A stretch of DNA of 64,000 nt, taken from positions 1 to 64,000 of the forward strand of contig CAVYWO010000010.1 of NCBI GenBank assembly GCA_963772295.1, given 5' to 3'. The notes beneath the pieces are model-generated. The model saw nothing but the letters and a program-made list of their open reading frames with translations, searched no databases and had not been told where the DNA came from. Position 1 is the first letter of the stretch, and the number at the start of each line of letters is the position of its first letter. Shown in pieces: positions 43,789 to 52,685 of the stretch. Position numbers and translations under genes: made by a program. This stretch comes from AP-15 sp963772295 (GTDB lineage: Bacteria > Pseudomonadota > Alphaproteobacteria > ATCC43930 > CGMCC-115725).

Positions 43789-44499
43789 ATGGCTGATGGC
43801 GAATTTCCGCTCGCGAAATACGATGCCATGTGCCGGGCGATCGCTGAAGCGCATGCGGTCGACGAAGTGAAGGATATCCGGGATAGGGCGCGAGCGATCG
43901 AGATTCGCATTCGGGCCGAGCGCCGATGCGGCGAGTTGTTGGCAGAAACTGAGCGAACGCAAGGCAAACGGTCGGACCTCGTCACTTCGTCTCAGGCTGA
44001 GGCAAAGTCGTTCAAAGACCAGCGCAATGAGTACGGAATTTCGCGTGCTCAAGCAGAACGCTGGCAGAATCTCGCCGAGGTGCCGGAGGAGGAATTCGAG
44101 GCGACTTTCGCCCGGTCCGAGAAGCCGTCGACGACCGGCATCATCAACAGGGGTTCATCCGAAAAGAAACGCGACGTGGTTGATGCCAATGCCCTGTGGC
44201 TCTGGGGCAGGCTGCTCGACTTTGAGCTGCTCGGTGCCGATCCTGAGGAAATCTGTGCTACCATATTTTGCGACAGCGGCTACCGCAAGCCCGCCGCCGG
44301 CACACATCATCGGCATCCGAACTGCCCGCGACCCCGACGGTTGGGACCCCTTCGACGCGAGATCGGACGGCAGCCTCGAAAGAGGACCCGGAAGTGGGCG
44401 GGGGGGAGCCGCGGCTGGGCGATCGCCCGCGGCTTTCTTCTTCGGGCAACCGCTCCCGGTTTATCCCGACCAGGGAGTGTCAAGCACACCCCTTGTTGA
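43789..44499 (+). CDS. Phage/element protein of the GKRSDLVTSSQ type, C-terminus replaced by repeat
   Basis: ATG 43789 begins MADGEFPLAKYDAMCRAIAE. Helices carrying IRDRARAIEIRIRAERRCGE, then KRSDLVTSSQAEAKSFKDQR, YGISRAQAERWQNLAEVPEE, which recalls small phage proteins that precede methyltransferase or replication genes (GKRTDL-TSSQ-ST-xSRWQ). After ALWLWGRLLDFELLGADPEE (about 44250) the expected ending is lost and the frame runs through the dispersed repeat to 44499. The last ~80 residues are therefore not native. Confidence 0.6.
   Translation: MADGEFPLAKYDAMCRAIAEAHAVDEVKDIRDRARAIEIRIRAERRCGELLAETERTQGKRSDLVTSSQAEAKSFKDQRNEYGISRAQAERWQNLAEVPEEEFEATFARSEKPSTTGIINRGSSEKKRDVVDANALWLWGRLLDFELLGADPEEICATIFCDSGYRKPAAGTHHRHPNCPRPRRLGPLRREIGRQPRKRTRKWAGGSRGWAIARGFLLRATAPGLSRPGSVKHTPC
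44374..44436 (+). repeat. Dispersed repeat, CTCGAAAGAGGACCCGG type
   Basis: GCAGCCTCGAAAGAGGACCC, GGAAGTGGGCGGGGGGGAGC, then CGCGGCTGGGCGATCGCCCGCGG. It interrupts the end of the preceding phage-type gene. Confidence 0.65.
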
Positions 44500-44517
44500 G
44501 CTCTCACCTGCGCTTGA

Positions 44518-45504
44518 TCAGATTGCTTCGGCGATGATCACGCTGGCGGGGCCGGCTAGTGGTATCCGTTCGAGCGGGCGCCACGCGGTTTGCGCCAGCC
44601 ACTCACGCGCCGCGTCCTCGCCATAGGCTTGGCCCTCACCGGAGATGACTAAGAACTCGCCCGACATCAGCGGCGCTGCCGGCGGATCCTTGTGCGTCGC
44701 ATCCATCCACAGATCGACCAGCAGCAGCTTCGCGCCGGTCGATGCATGCGCCCGCATGTGTTTCAGCAGCGCCAAATTGTGTGCCGCCGAGAGGGCATGC
44801 ACGGTGTTCGCGACGACCAGCGCGTCATGGCCGCCGGGCAGCGGGTCCTTGAAGAAATCGCCTTCGACGACCGTAACCCGTGGCCCTTCCGGCACACCGG
44901 CCAGCCGCTGGCGCGCCACAGCGCAGGCTCCGGGCAGCTCGAACAGCGTCCCATGGAGCGCCGGGTGGCGGCGTAATATCGGGATCAGGAACGAGCCGGT
45001 GCCGCCGCCGACATCGAGCACCCGGCGATGCCGGCCGAAATCGTAATTTGCCGCGAGCGCCGCCGCCGCACCCGCCGAAAACGCCTCGACGCCAGCCGAG
45101 AAGATCTGCTGCTGCTCTTCGCTGAAATGGTGAAACTGCCGCTGTCCCTCGCCAGCGCGCACCGCGCCTTCGAGGTGTGCCCACAAGCCATAGCTGATGT
45201 GGTCCCAGAAGCGCAGCATCGGCCGAAGGTCGGGGCCGGCCGCGCCGGCGAGAAATGCCGCGGCGGCCGGACTGTTGCGGTAGCGGTCCCCGTCGCGCTG
45301 GACAAGGCCAAGGCTCACCATCGCATCGATGCTGATGCCCAAGGTGCGGTGCGGGAGGCCGCACGTGGCGGCAACCTCGTCGAGTGTCGCCGGGCCGCTC
45401 GCCAGCGCCTCGAACAGCCCGAGGGCGCTGGCAACGAAGAGATGCTTCGACGCCATGAAGCCCATTGCGATCCGCATGATCGGATCGGGCGTTACATCGG
45501 CCAT
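44518..45504 (-). CDS. SAM-dependent O-methyltransferase (family 2)
   Basis: 328 aa from ATG 45504 (GGGAGGAA upstream). N-terminal dimerisation/winged-helix part ALGLFEALASGPATLDEVAA, TCGLPHRTLGISIDAMVSLG; SAM-binding loop VLDVGGGTGSFLIP; acidic end FELPGACAVARQRL; VVEGDFFKDPLPGGHDALVV; KLLLVDLWMDATHKDPPAAP. This is the plant/hydroxyindole-O-methyltransferase fold. The substrate cannot be told. It is an isolated gene between the phage-type gene and an intron fragment, so possibly cargo. Confidence 0.88.
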   Translation of the reverse strand: MADVTPDPIMRIAMGFMASKHLFVASALGLFEALASGPATLDEVAATCGLPHRTLGISIDAMVSLGLVQRDGDRYRNSPAAAAFLAGAAGPDLRPMLRFWDHISYGLWAHLEGAVRAGEGQRQFHHFSEEQQQIFSAGVEAFSAGAAAALAANYDFGRHRRVLDVGGGTGSFLIPILRRHPALHGTLFELPGACAVARQRLAGVPEGPRVTVVEGDFFKDPLPGGHDALVVANTVHALSAAHNLALLKHMRAHASTGAKLLLVDLWMDATHKDPPAAPLMSGEFLVISGEGQAYGEDAAREWLAQTAWRPLERIPLAGPASVIIAEAI

Positions 45505-45602
45505 GATCTCTGCTTCCTCCCTTTCGGGTTTAATCCGCCATATTCGAGGCGCCGCTTGAGGGTACCCTTTTAGGCAAATCGAGGAGGGTCGGAATCCGCC
45601 CG

Positions 45603-45926
45603 GCTCGACACCTACGCGGCTGTGCGGTTGCGTCGGTGGTTGCGCTTCAAGCACAGGACCAGACGAAGCAAGAGCGGCAGCTATCCACTCTCGCACCTCT
45701 ACGAGACCTTCGGACTCGTGCGTCTGACCCGGCTTGGACACGCCGTGCCGTGGACGGAGGCGTGAAGTCTTGTCCGAGAGCCGGATGCAGGGAAATCCGC
45801 ATGTCCGGTTCGATGAGCGGGCTGTGGAAACGGAGCTATGGTCGAGCCACTAAGGCACCGCCAGACGAAAGGGGCGGGAACACGCATGCCTGACCTAACG
45901 CCACCGCGCCACATTCCGACTCTACC
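45603..45926 (+). mobile_element. Group II intron, 3'-end fragment (copy 3)
   Basis: Matches the last 318 bases of copies 1 and 2 with scattered substitutions: maturase C-terminus (GFACED-like reading TYAAVRLRRWLRFKHRTRRS), domain V at 45778-45811 with AGC triad and GAAA loop, domain VI, ending in CTACC at 45922-45926. Substitutions in the stem CCGCC/GGCGG of domain VI keep pairing. The 5' end is missing, as expected from incomplete reverse transcription or later deletion. Confidence 0.85.
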
Positions 45927-46361
45927 GTGGCAGTCGTTCGCGACCCATGTCCACGACCCACAGCGCCTGCGGACCGGTCAGAGCTTGCCGAGGGGTGCTC
46001 GTTGCGGGTCACGCTACGGTAGCCCGCCTTGCTTGGACCGTCGAGGATGGGGTCAAGTGAGTGAGCAAGAGCGGGGCGATGGACGTCGTCGACGTCGTCA
46101 TAAGCTCGATATCGCAAGGAGCTTGGCACGAGACCCACGGCGTCATCGCCGGTCCTGGCCTCCACCCCTATGCGCCCGAGCCCACCGGCTCGACCATGAT
46201 CCGCTACCCGAAAGCGGGCTCCACGATTTGCGGTTGAGGGAGGCTGATCAGGATTGCCGAATTTTCGTTTTCCCTCCCGCCGCTATCGACCAGATGCGCC
46301 CGGCGCGGGATTGCCGATAACGTGCCGTCACCGGGCCGCGCTGAGCCGCTCCCTGACGGCT
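45927..46361. other. Gap without recognised gene
   Basis: I see no supported gene or structured element. Short frames occur on both strands but none resembles a family. Confidence 0.35.
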
Positions 46362-47726
46362 TCAATCGAGTGGCGCAGAGCCCGCATTCTCGGCCTTGAA
46401 GGCCGCGGCCTGGGCCTCCAGCGCCTCCACAGCGCGGCGCAGAGCCGCATTCTCGGCCTTGAAGGCCGCGGCCTGGGCCTCCAGCGCCTCCACAGCGCGG
46501 CGCAGATCGGCGTTCTGCAGGCGCTCCGCCGTGATCTCCTGCTGCTGCTCCTGAATCGACTTGACGATCGGCGCGAACAGTTCGCCGTAGGAAAGGCGAT
46601 AGGTGCGATTTTTGTCGTTTTGCCGTTCGATCAGCGCAAGCCCGCGGTCGGGTTCCGATCTCTCGATGGTGTCGTGCAGCGATGCCGGCAGGGCCTGTTC
46701 GAGGTCCTGCGCGATAAAGCCATAGCGTTCGGTCTCGTCGCCATCGTTGAAACGATAGGACACCGGCTTCAGCTTTTCGATGAAACCGAGGCCGAGACCG
46801 GAATCGAGCTTCCTGATGTCCTTCTTGCGCCGACGGTCGGAAATGGCGGTGATCGACGTGACTTTGGCGTAGATTTTGCGAATTGACGTGTTCCCAAGAA
46901 CGATCGAGTTGGAAGCGGTCAGCCTCGCCCCGGAGCCGAGCGCGGTTCCATTCGTATAGTCTCCATTCGTATCGGCTTGATAGCCAACGAAGGTATTGTA
47001 GGTTCCACTCGTGAGCGATTCCCCGGACTCTGACCCCAAGGCGGTGTTGCGGCGGCCCGTGGTGTTGGCTACGAGCGCCTCGTCGCCAGAGGCGGTGTTG
47101 TCGCTGCCCGTGCTGTTGTCCAAGAGCGCCTCGTAGCCGCTGGCGGTATTGTGGAGGCCCGTCTTGTTGCTATCGAGCGCCGCAAAGCCGCTTGCGGTAT
47201 TGTAGTAGCCATCGGTGTTGCTGTAGAGCGCCAGGTAGCCACTGGCGGTATTGTAGGCGCCCGTCGTGTTGCTGAAGAGCGCCTCGTAGCCAAAAGCTGT
47301 ATTGTCTAGGCCCTTGGTGTTGCTGTAGAGCGCCCCATAGCCGCTGGCGGTATTCTCGTGGCCCGTGGTGTTGCTGTAGAGCGCCTCGAAGCCGGAGGCG
47401 GTGTTGTTGGCGCCCGCGGTGTTGCTGTCGAGCGCTCCGTAGCCGCAGGCGGTATTGTTTTGGCCCATGGTGTTATGGACAAGGGCGTACACGCCGACTG
47501 CGGTATTCGCACCGCCGGTGGTGTTGCTGAAGAGCGCCTCGTAGGCAAATCCGGTATTGCCGCTGCCCGTGGTGTTTTTCCCGAGGGCGGCGGTGCCGCC
47601 CGCCGTGTTCATGAGGATGTCATCACTAGGCGTCCTGTTCGGCGGGGGGCCTGCCCAACTCAGCCCGCCTCCGAGTAACAGCACCAGGCCAGCGATCCCA
47701 AGCGTGCGACTCCGTGCGCGGTGCAT
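46362..47726 (-). CDS. Secreted repeat protein with Peptidase_S74 (intramolecular chaperone) domain
   Basis: 454 aa. Signal peptide MHRARSRTLGIAGLVLLLGG ending near SWA. Residues about 40-265 hold about 12 tandem units of 17 residues, consensus NTASGYEALYSNTTG plus two variable residues (51-bp DNA period), like head or fibre beta-repeats. Residues about 300-395 contain the S74 entry SDRRRKKDIRKLDSGL, then FIEKLKPVSYRFNDGDETER, YGFIAQDLEQAL, and the C-terminus is a trimer-type coiled coil with two identical 21-residue units (AALRRAVEALEAQAAAFKAE). S74 domains trimerise fibres and then cleave themselves. No phage tail genes are near, so it may be a cell-surface or secreted fibre. Confidence 0.88.
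   Translation of the reverse strand: MHRARSRTLGIAGLVLLLGGGLSWAGPPPNRTPSDDILMNTAGGTAALGKNTTGSGNTGFAYEALFSNTTGGANTAVGVYALVHNTMGQNNTACGYGALDSNTAGANNTASGFEALYSNTTGHENTASGYGALYSNTKGLDNTAFGYEALFSNTTGAYNTASGYLALYSNTDGYYNTASGFAALDSNKTGLHNTASGYEALLDNSTGSDNTASGDEALVANTTGRRNTALGSESGESLTSGTYNTFVGYQADTNGDYTNGTALGSGARLTASNSIVLGNTSIRKIYAKVTSITAISDRRRKKDIRKLDSGLGLGFIEKLKPVSYRFNDGDETERYGFIAQDLEQALPASLHDTIERSEPDRGLALIERQNDKNRTYRLSYGELFAPIVKSIQEQQQEITAERLQNADLRRAVEALEAQAAAFKAENAALRRAVEALEAQAAAFKAENAGSAPLD
46389..46508 (-). repeat. 63-bp tandem duplication encoding coiled-coil units
   Basis: Two copies in direct succession (46389-46445 and 46452-46508, period 63) encode AVEALEAQAAAFKAENA twice, with identical bases over the stretch I compared. 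Identical DNA rather than just protein suggests recent slippage duplication. Confidence 0.75.
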
Positions 47727-48543
47727 GCTGTCCTCCTTGTGTCGTGTTGAAGATGCGTAGCCATCTCGTCATGAGCCGAGACGGCGAGGTGGTGAGGTGT
47801 ACCCCGTTGGTAGGACCACGAGATTTTTTCTCGTTGATGTGCGGAGGGAGGCGACGCCGAGAGCGCCTGGGAGGCGATCGAGATCATCGTCGAGGCGATG
47901 GTAGCAGCGATCGAGGCGATAATCGCTCAAATTTAGAAAGGAACAGCCGAGCTACCGAGCACGGCGCGCCACGACTTACGCTCCACTCCTCTATCGGCGC
48001 CAACGGCGACGGTGCTTTCCCATTGGTACCCCGACAGCCCAGCGATGGCGACGCATGCGGATGTTGCGGCGGCTACAATGCGGGTCGCCGTCGAAACACG
48101 AGCTGATCGTCGAGCAGCAGGTCGCTAGATCCTCTGGTCGACGGCCAGCCCGATGTCGCCTTCAGTTCCTCCAACGCTTTCGCCGCGAGGTACGCGAAGG
48201 TATCTCGCACTTTGCGCCGAGATGGCCGTACCCGATTGGCGCGAAAAGCTTGTGCGCCCCGGTTGCGGCGGCCGGCAAGTTGAATTCGTGGTCACCGGAA
48301 CCGAGCGAGGCCGAACGCCGCCCGATTGAGGCACTCGGGTCCCGGGCTGCAGCCGGCATCGAGCCGCTTGGAGCGATGCCCTCGACCGCCTCGGCTCCCA
48401 TGGTAACGATCCATTCTGTAGTCCGCAGGCCGTCAAGCCACATGTTTGAGCTTCGGCTTCCGACCCTCAAGAGCCATTCCTGACCACCGCCAGCGGATGG
48501 TCGGGTCGGCAGAAAGCGGGACGGTCGCACGGGACCCTTGCGC
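47727..48543. other. Gap with zinc-ribbon gene fragment
   Basis: About 47850-47937 contains a reading EAIEIIVEAMVAAIEAIIAQ that ends at TAG but lacks a start. The zinc-ribbon remnant at 48213 is listed separately. Otherwise I see no gene. Confidence 0.35.
48213..48312 (+). pseudogene. Zinc-ribbon small protein gene fragment
   Basis: Reads EMAVPDWREKLVRPGCGGRQ then VEFVVTGTERGR. First Cys of the second pair is Arg (RPGC), so the zinc site would be broken. Same family as copies at 5787, 24881 and 49051. Confidence 0.5.
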
Positions 48544-48825
48544 CTAAGAGGCCATCTCATCTAGGCGCGACGGTGCAGAGTCGCCTCGGAATATGCCGTG
48601 CAGCCGCTGCAGGAAAACATTGTCAGGGACAGCGCGGCGGGGGCCGTCGCTGCCGCTCGTCGAAGGGAACGGAAAGGCCTTCCGTAATCGCTCGCCCTCT
48701 TCCCGGATGGCGCGATCGGTCGGGGTCTCGGGCATCGGCGCCAGCCAATCGAGGACGGTTAGCCGTGCCAGCGTCAGCAAGTATTCGGCGCGGTCGAGCA
48801 ATTCGGCGCAGAGACGACGGAGCAT
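48544..48825 (-). CDS. Small conserved hypothetical protein, module copy 2
   Basis: 93 aa from ATG 48825; MLRRLCAELLDRAEYLLTLA, RLTVLDWLAPMPETPTDRAI, REEGERLRKAF match copy 1, then the C-terminus differs (PFPSTSGSDGPRR instead of PEIDFDHPRMITRR), suggesting the end was replaced. Divergent from the next gene with 22 bases between starts, as in copy 1. Confidence 0.55.
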   Translation of the reverse strand: MLRRLCAELLDRAEYLLTLARLTVLDWLAPMPETPTDRAIREEGERLRKAFPFPSTSGSDGPRRAVPDNVFLQRLHGIFRGDSAPSRLDEMAS

Positions 48826-48847
48826 GGCAGCACCATATCACGCTGTC

Positions 48848-49054
48848 ATGACGCTCGACCTTACCGACGACGAGAAGCACGCGCTCGCCCGGCTTCTCCG
48901 GAGCGCGATCGAGGATGACCCCTACCCGCTGTCGCCGCGGCTGGCGCCCCTGAAGGCAATCCTCGCGAAACTCGATCCGCCTAAACCCCTTGCTGATCTG
49001 CCACCACCGCTGAAGGCATACGATGCGCCAAGGGTCAGGCGGCGTCGGCGATGA
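48848..49054 (+). CDS. Small DUF-type protein (MTLDLTDDE family), intact copy
   Basis: 68 aa. MTLDLTDDEKHALARLLRSA, then IEDDPYPLSPRLAPLKAILA, KLDPPKP and a basic tail RVRRRRR. This reading is intact and explains the inverted version at 5590. The next gene starts inside its stop (ATGA at 49051). Function unknown. Confidence 0.65.
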   Translation: MTLDLTDDEKHALARLLRSAIEDDPYPLSPRLAPLKAILAKLDPPKPLADLPPPLKAYDAPRVRRRRR

Positions 49055-49278
49055 GCTACAGAGGCCCGCCGATGACGCTGGAGAACGCCGCCAAGGCTGG
49101 CGTCAGGTTGATAGTATGGTCCGGGAGTGCGATCGCCAGATTGAGCCCGACCCCGGCGAGATGGCGGAGCGATACGGCGCCGAGATGGCCGTACCCGATT
49201 GGCGCGATCGGCTTGTGTGCTCCGGCTGCGGCGGCCGGCAAGTGGATATTGGTCGTCAGCGGGACGGAGCGACGGTAG
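49051..49278 (+). pseudogene. Zinc-ribbon small protein gene, module copy 2, frameshifted
   Basis: Start MSYRGPPMTLENAAKAGVRL, then after a one-base shift near 49118 VRECDRQIEPDPGEMAERYG and VPDWRDRLVCSGCGGRQVDI; a second extra T near 49247 shifts the VVSGTERR ending. First pair appears as REC, second as CSGC. Both shifts look like single-base indels. Confidence 0.55.
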
Positions 49279-49398
49279 ACCCCCGTTTGTGGGGCCGCTC
49301 TCGACCCAATGCAGACCTTCATCACCGCCCCAGCGGATAGTGGGATTTGGTGTCAAGCGGACATTCGCACCGAGCTTCTGCGCATGATAATCTCAAGC

Positions 49399-52300
49399 TC
49401 ACGCCAAGCGGTCGAGCAGCGCTTTGGCATCCTTCAGATCGGCGGTGTCGAAGCCCTCGGTGAACCAGCCATAGATCGGGGTGAGCAGCTCCCGCGCCTC
49501 AGTGCGCTTGCCTTGGTCGCGCCACAACCGGGCGAGGCCGGTGGCGGCGCGCAATTCCCACGACTTCGCCTCCTGGGAACGGGCTCGCTCGATCGCCCGC
49601 CGATAGGAAGCTTCCGCCCGGTCCGGAGCGCTCGGGTTCCGCTGGAGGAGCAAATCGCCCATCAGCCGATGGACTTCCGGCTCCCATAGGGCGTCCCCCG
49701 TGCACTTGAAGTGCACGACCGCGGCCTCGAGCGCCGTCAGCGCTTCATCGGTATTCCCTTGTTTTTCAAGGCATTCTGCAAATAGAACATGCCAGCAACC
49801 CAGGTTCAATTGGAACCCCATCCTTCGCAGCTCGGCCAGAGCGCTCCGGAAAGCTTCTAGGCGATCGTTTGCGCACTGCCCCGTCACCCAAGCGTCGTGC
49901 CAGATTTCGAGCATCGGACCCACCGCGCAGTGCCACGCGAACCCCTGCTCCCTTGCGACCGCGAGAAATGCTTTGGTCCGCGCGGTCATCAGCTCGGGTT
50001 CCCTCCGCTCGATCCTGAGCCAAGCCTCGCACCACAAAACCCAGCACAGGCTGAACGGATGAGCCACGGACTGGCCCATCGAAAGGGCGGCGAGCCCCCG
50101 CTCGGACGCGCGCTCGGGATAGCCGAGGCACCACAAGGCCAGCGACTCGAAAGTCAGGGCCGCCATCGCCGGGTCTATCACGAAAATCTTTGGCCCGCGG
50201 TGGCGCTCCGGGTCGTACAGGACCCGCACCCGAGCGGCGTGAGACGGCACACTCGTGTATCGTCCGGACCACGAGCAAGTGCAGCAAGCGACGTATTCGG
50301 CGAGCAAACGGAAGTCGTCATTCCCGAGCTTTGCGGCGAGGGTGAAAAGCTCCCGGGAAAGCTCCGACGCGGTCTCCATATCCGGTCTAGTCAAATGAAT
50401 GACCCACAACCCCACGAGGCTGCGAAAGAGCTCGGGGGTCTCGCCGGCGCCCGCACACAACTCCTTGGCGCGGGTGTAGGCGGCCTGCGTCTCGACAGAA
50501 GTCCACCCTTGTACGGCAATAAGGGGGGCGCCGAGCGCGAGGCGGAAGTCGATCTCAAGCGAGATCCGCTCGGACAATTCCGGCAGCGAGTCGATAAGCT
50601 CGAGGCCCTTGGTCAAATGAGCGATCGCATCGGCGTTGGCCGAGGCGGCCATCGCCCGATCCGCGGCGCGGCGATAATATCGGATGGCCGGAGCGGGGAG
50701 CCCGGCGGCGGCGTAGTGGTGTGCGACCAGTTCCGGCTGGGTCTCGACCACTTCCGGTAACGCGCCTTCGAGCGCCCGGGCGATGCGGGCGTGGAGCTGC
50801 CGCCGGCGCTCGCGCAGCAGGCTCGCATAGGCCGCCTCCTGCACCAGCGCATGCTTGAAGGTGTAGACCGCGTCCGGGATCTCGCCGCGGCCGAACACCA
50901 GCTCCGCGCGGACGAGCCGGTCCAGAGCCTCCTTGAGCCTGTCGTCGGGCTGCTGGGCCACGGCGCTGAGCAACGGATAGGAGAACTCGCGGCCAATGGC
51001 GGCGCCGATCTGGGCGACCTCGCGCACCGGCGCCAGGCGATCGAGCCGAGCCATCAGCGAGTCGTGCAGGGTGGCCGGGATCGTAAGCGGCGGCAGTGCG
51101 CCATCGAGCGCGTAATGCCCGTCCTCCTCGCGCAGCAGGCCGCTTTCGATGATGGTCTTGGTCAGCTCCTCGAGGAACAGCGGCACGCCGTCGGTGCGGG
51201 CGAGGATCTGCTCGAGGATCTCGGCCGGCAGCACCTTGCCGCCGGCAGACCGCGCGACCAGGGCCGCGCCCTCGCGGCGGCCGAGGCGGGCGAGCGGCAG
51301 TGTGGTGACATGCGCCTCGGCGGGCCACGGCGGGGTGAACTCCGGCCGCGCGGTGACGAGGAGCAGCAACGGCAGCGTTGATGCCCGCGCCACGGTCAGG
51401 GTCAACAGCTCGAGCGAGGTCGGGTCGATCCAATGCGCGTCCTCGAACAGCATCGCCACCGGCTGCCGCGCCGCCAGCCGCGTCATCTGCGCCAGCAGCG
51501 CCTCGAGCGTCTTCTCCTTGCGCCGCTGCGGCGTGAGGTCCGGCAGACGGTATTTGTCGCCGGTCGGAATCGACATCCGCTCGGCGATGAACCCGATCTC
51601 CTCGGCGCCGGCGTCCGACCGGGCGAGCAGCGCTTCGAGCTTGGCCAGCCGCGCTTCCGGCATGTCCTCGCGGCTGAAGCCCGCGGCGTCCTCGAGCTGG
51701 GTGACGAAGGGATAGAGCGCGCTCGCCTGATGGTGCGGCGAGCAGAAATAGCGCAGCCTCGTGTGCGGCTCGCTCGCCGGCTCCTCCAGCATCGCCTGCG
51801 CCAGACGCGATTTGCCGATGCCGGGTTCGCCGATGAGCACCACCACCCGGCCCTCGCCGGCCTTGGCCTGCTGCCAGCGGCGCTGCAATAACGCCAGTTC
51901 TTCGTCGCGGCCGACAAGCGCGGTCAGGTCGCGCCCGTGCAATGCCGCGAAGCGGCCCTCGACAGCGCTCCCGCGCAGCACTCGCGCGGCCATCACCGGC
52001 GCGCCCAAGCCCTTGAGCTCGACCTCGCCGAGATCCTCATAGTCGAACAGCCCGCCGGTCAGCCGCCGCGTGCTCGGCGCGATCACCACGGTTCCAGGCT
52101 CGGCCAATGCTTGCAACCGCGCCGCGAGGTTCGGCGTCTCGCCGACCACCGCCTGTTCCTGCGAGGCGCCCTGGCCGATCAGATCCCCGACGACCACCAG
52201 CCGGCGCGCACCGCGCGCTCGGCATCGTGCTCGTCGGCCCGCGGATAGCCGAAATAGGCCAGCACGCCGTCGCCCATGTACTTGGCGACAAACCCGAAGC

Positions 52301-52685
52301 CGCGCCCGATCACCTTGGCGACGCAGCGGTGATAGGAGGCGCCGATCACCGCGCGCAGATCCTCCGGGTCGAGCCGCGCCGACAGCGCCGTCGAGCCGAC
52401 CAGATCGCAGAACATCACCGTCAGCTGGCGACGCTCGGCAGTCGTCGCAGGCGCCGCGGTTGCAGCGACGTCACTCGCCGCACTCGCCTCAGCAACGGAA
52501 GCGGGGGCCAGTCTGGTGATGGCGTTGCGGATTCGGAGCCGATGCCCTGCGCTCGATACGCCGATATCTTTCAGCAGCTGATCGTCGATCTGGGCAAGCA
52601 GGTCGGTGTCAATGTCGTTAGCTTCGAACGCGTCGGCATATTGACCAAGACCGATCAAGTCCAACCAATCCCGCACTGCGCTCAT
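49399..52685 (-). pseudogene. SAM - class III cyclase - ATPase - TPR protein, paralogue 2, deleted inside the cyclase
   Basis: ATG 52685 starts MSAVRDWLDLIGLGQYADAF (SAM), cyclase with FCDLVGSTALSARLDPEDLR and KYMGDGVLAYFGYPRADEHD. At about 52200 the segment LALVEAVAGLATAAAVPLQV and RVGIGTGL present in paralogue 3 is missing and the frame shifts. The rest (VVVGDLIGQGASQEQAVVGE, Walker A GEPGIGKSRLAQ, FEDAHWIDPTSLELL, TPR) is open to the normal end KALLDRLA at 49399. A deletion of 82 bases relative to paralogue 3 explains this; 81 of them lie between copies of CCAGCCCGG. The cyclase would be inactive. Start overlaps the paralogue 3 stop. Confidence 0.85.

Noticed and set aside
46389..47600. 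CRISPR array, because of regular repeats
   Set aside because: Repeats of 51 and 63 bp are in frame and encode protein repeats; there are no unique spacers between conserved short repeats.
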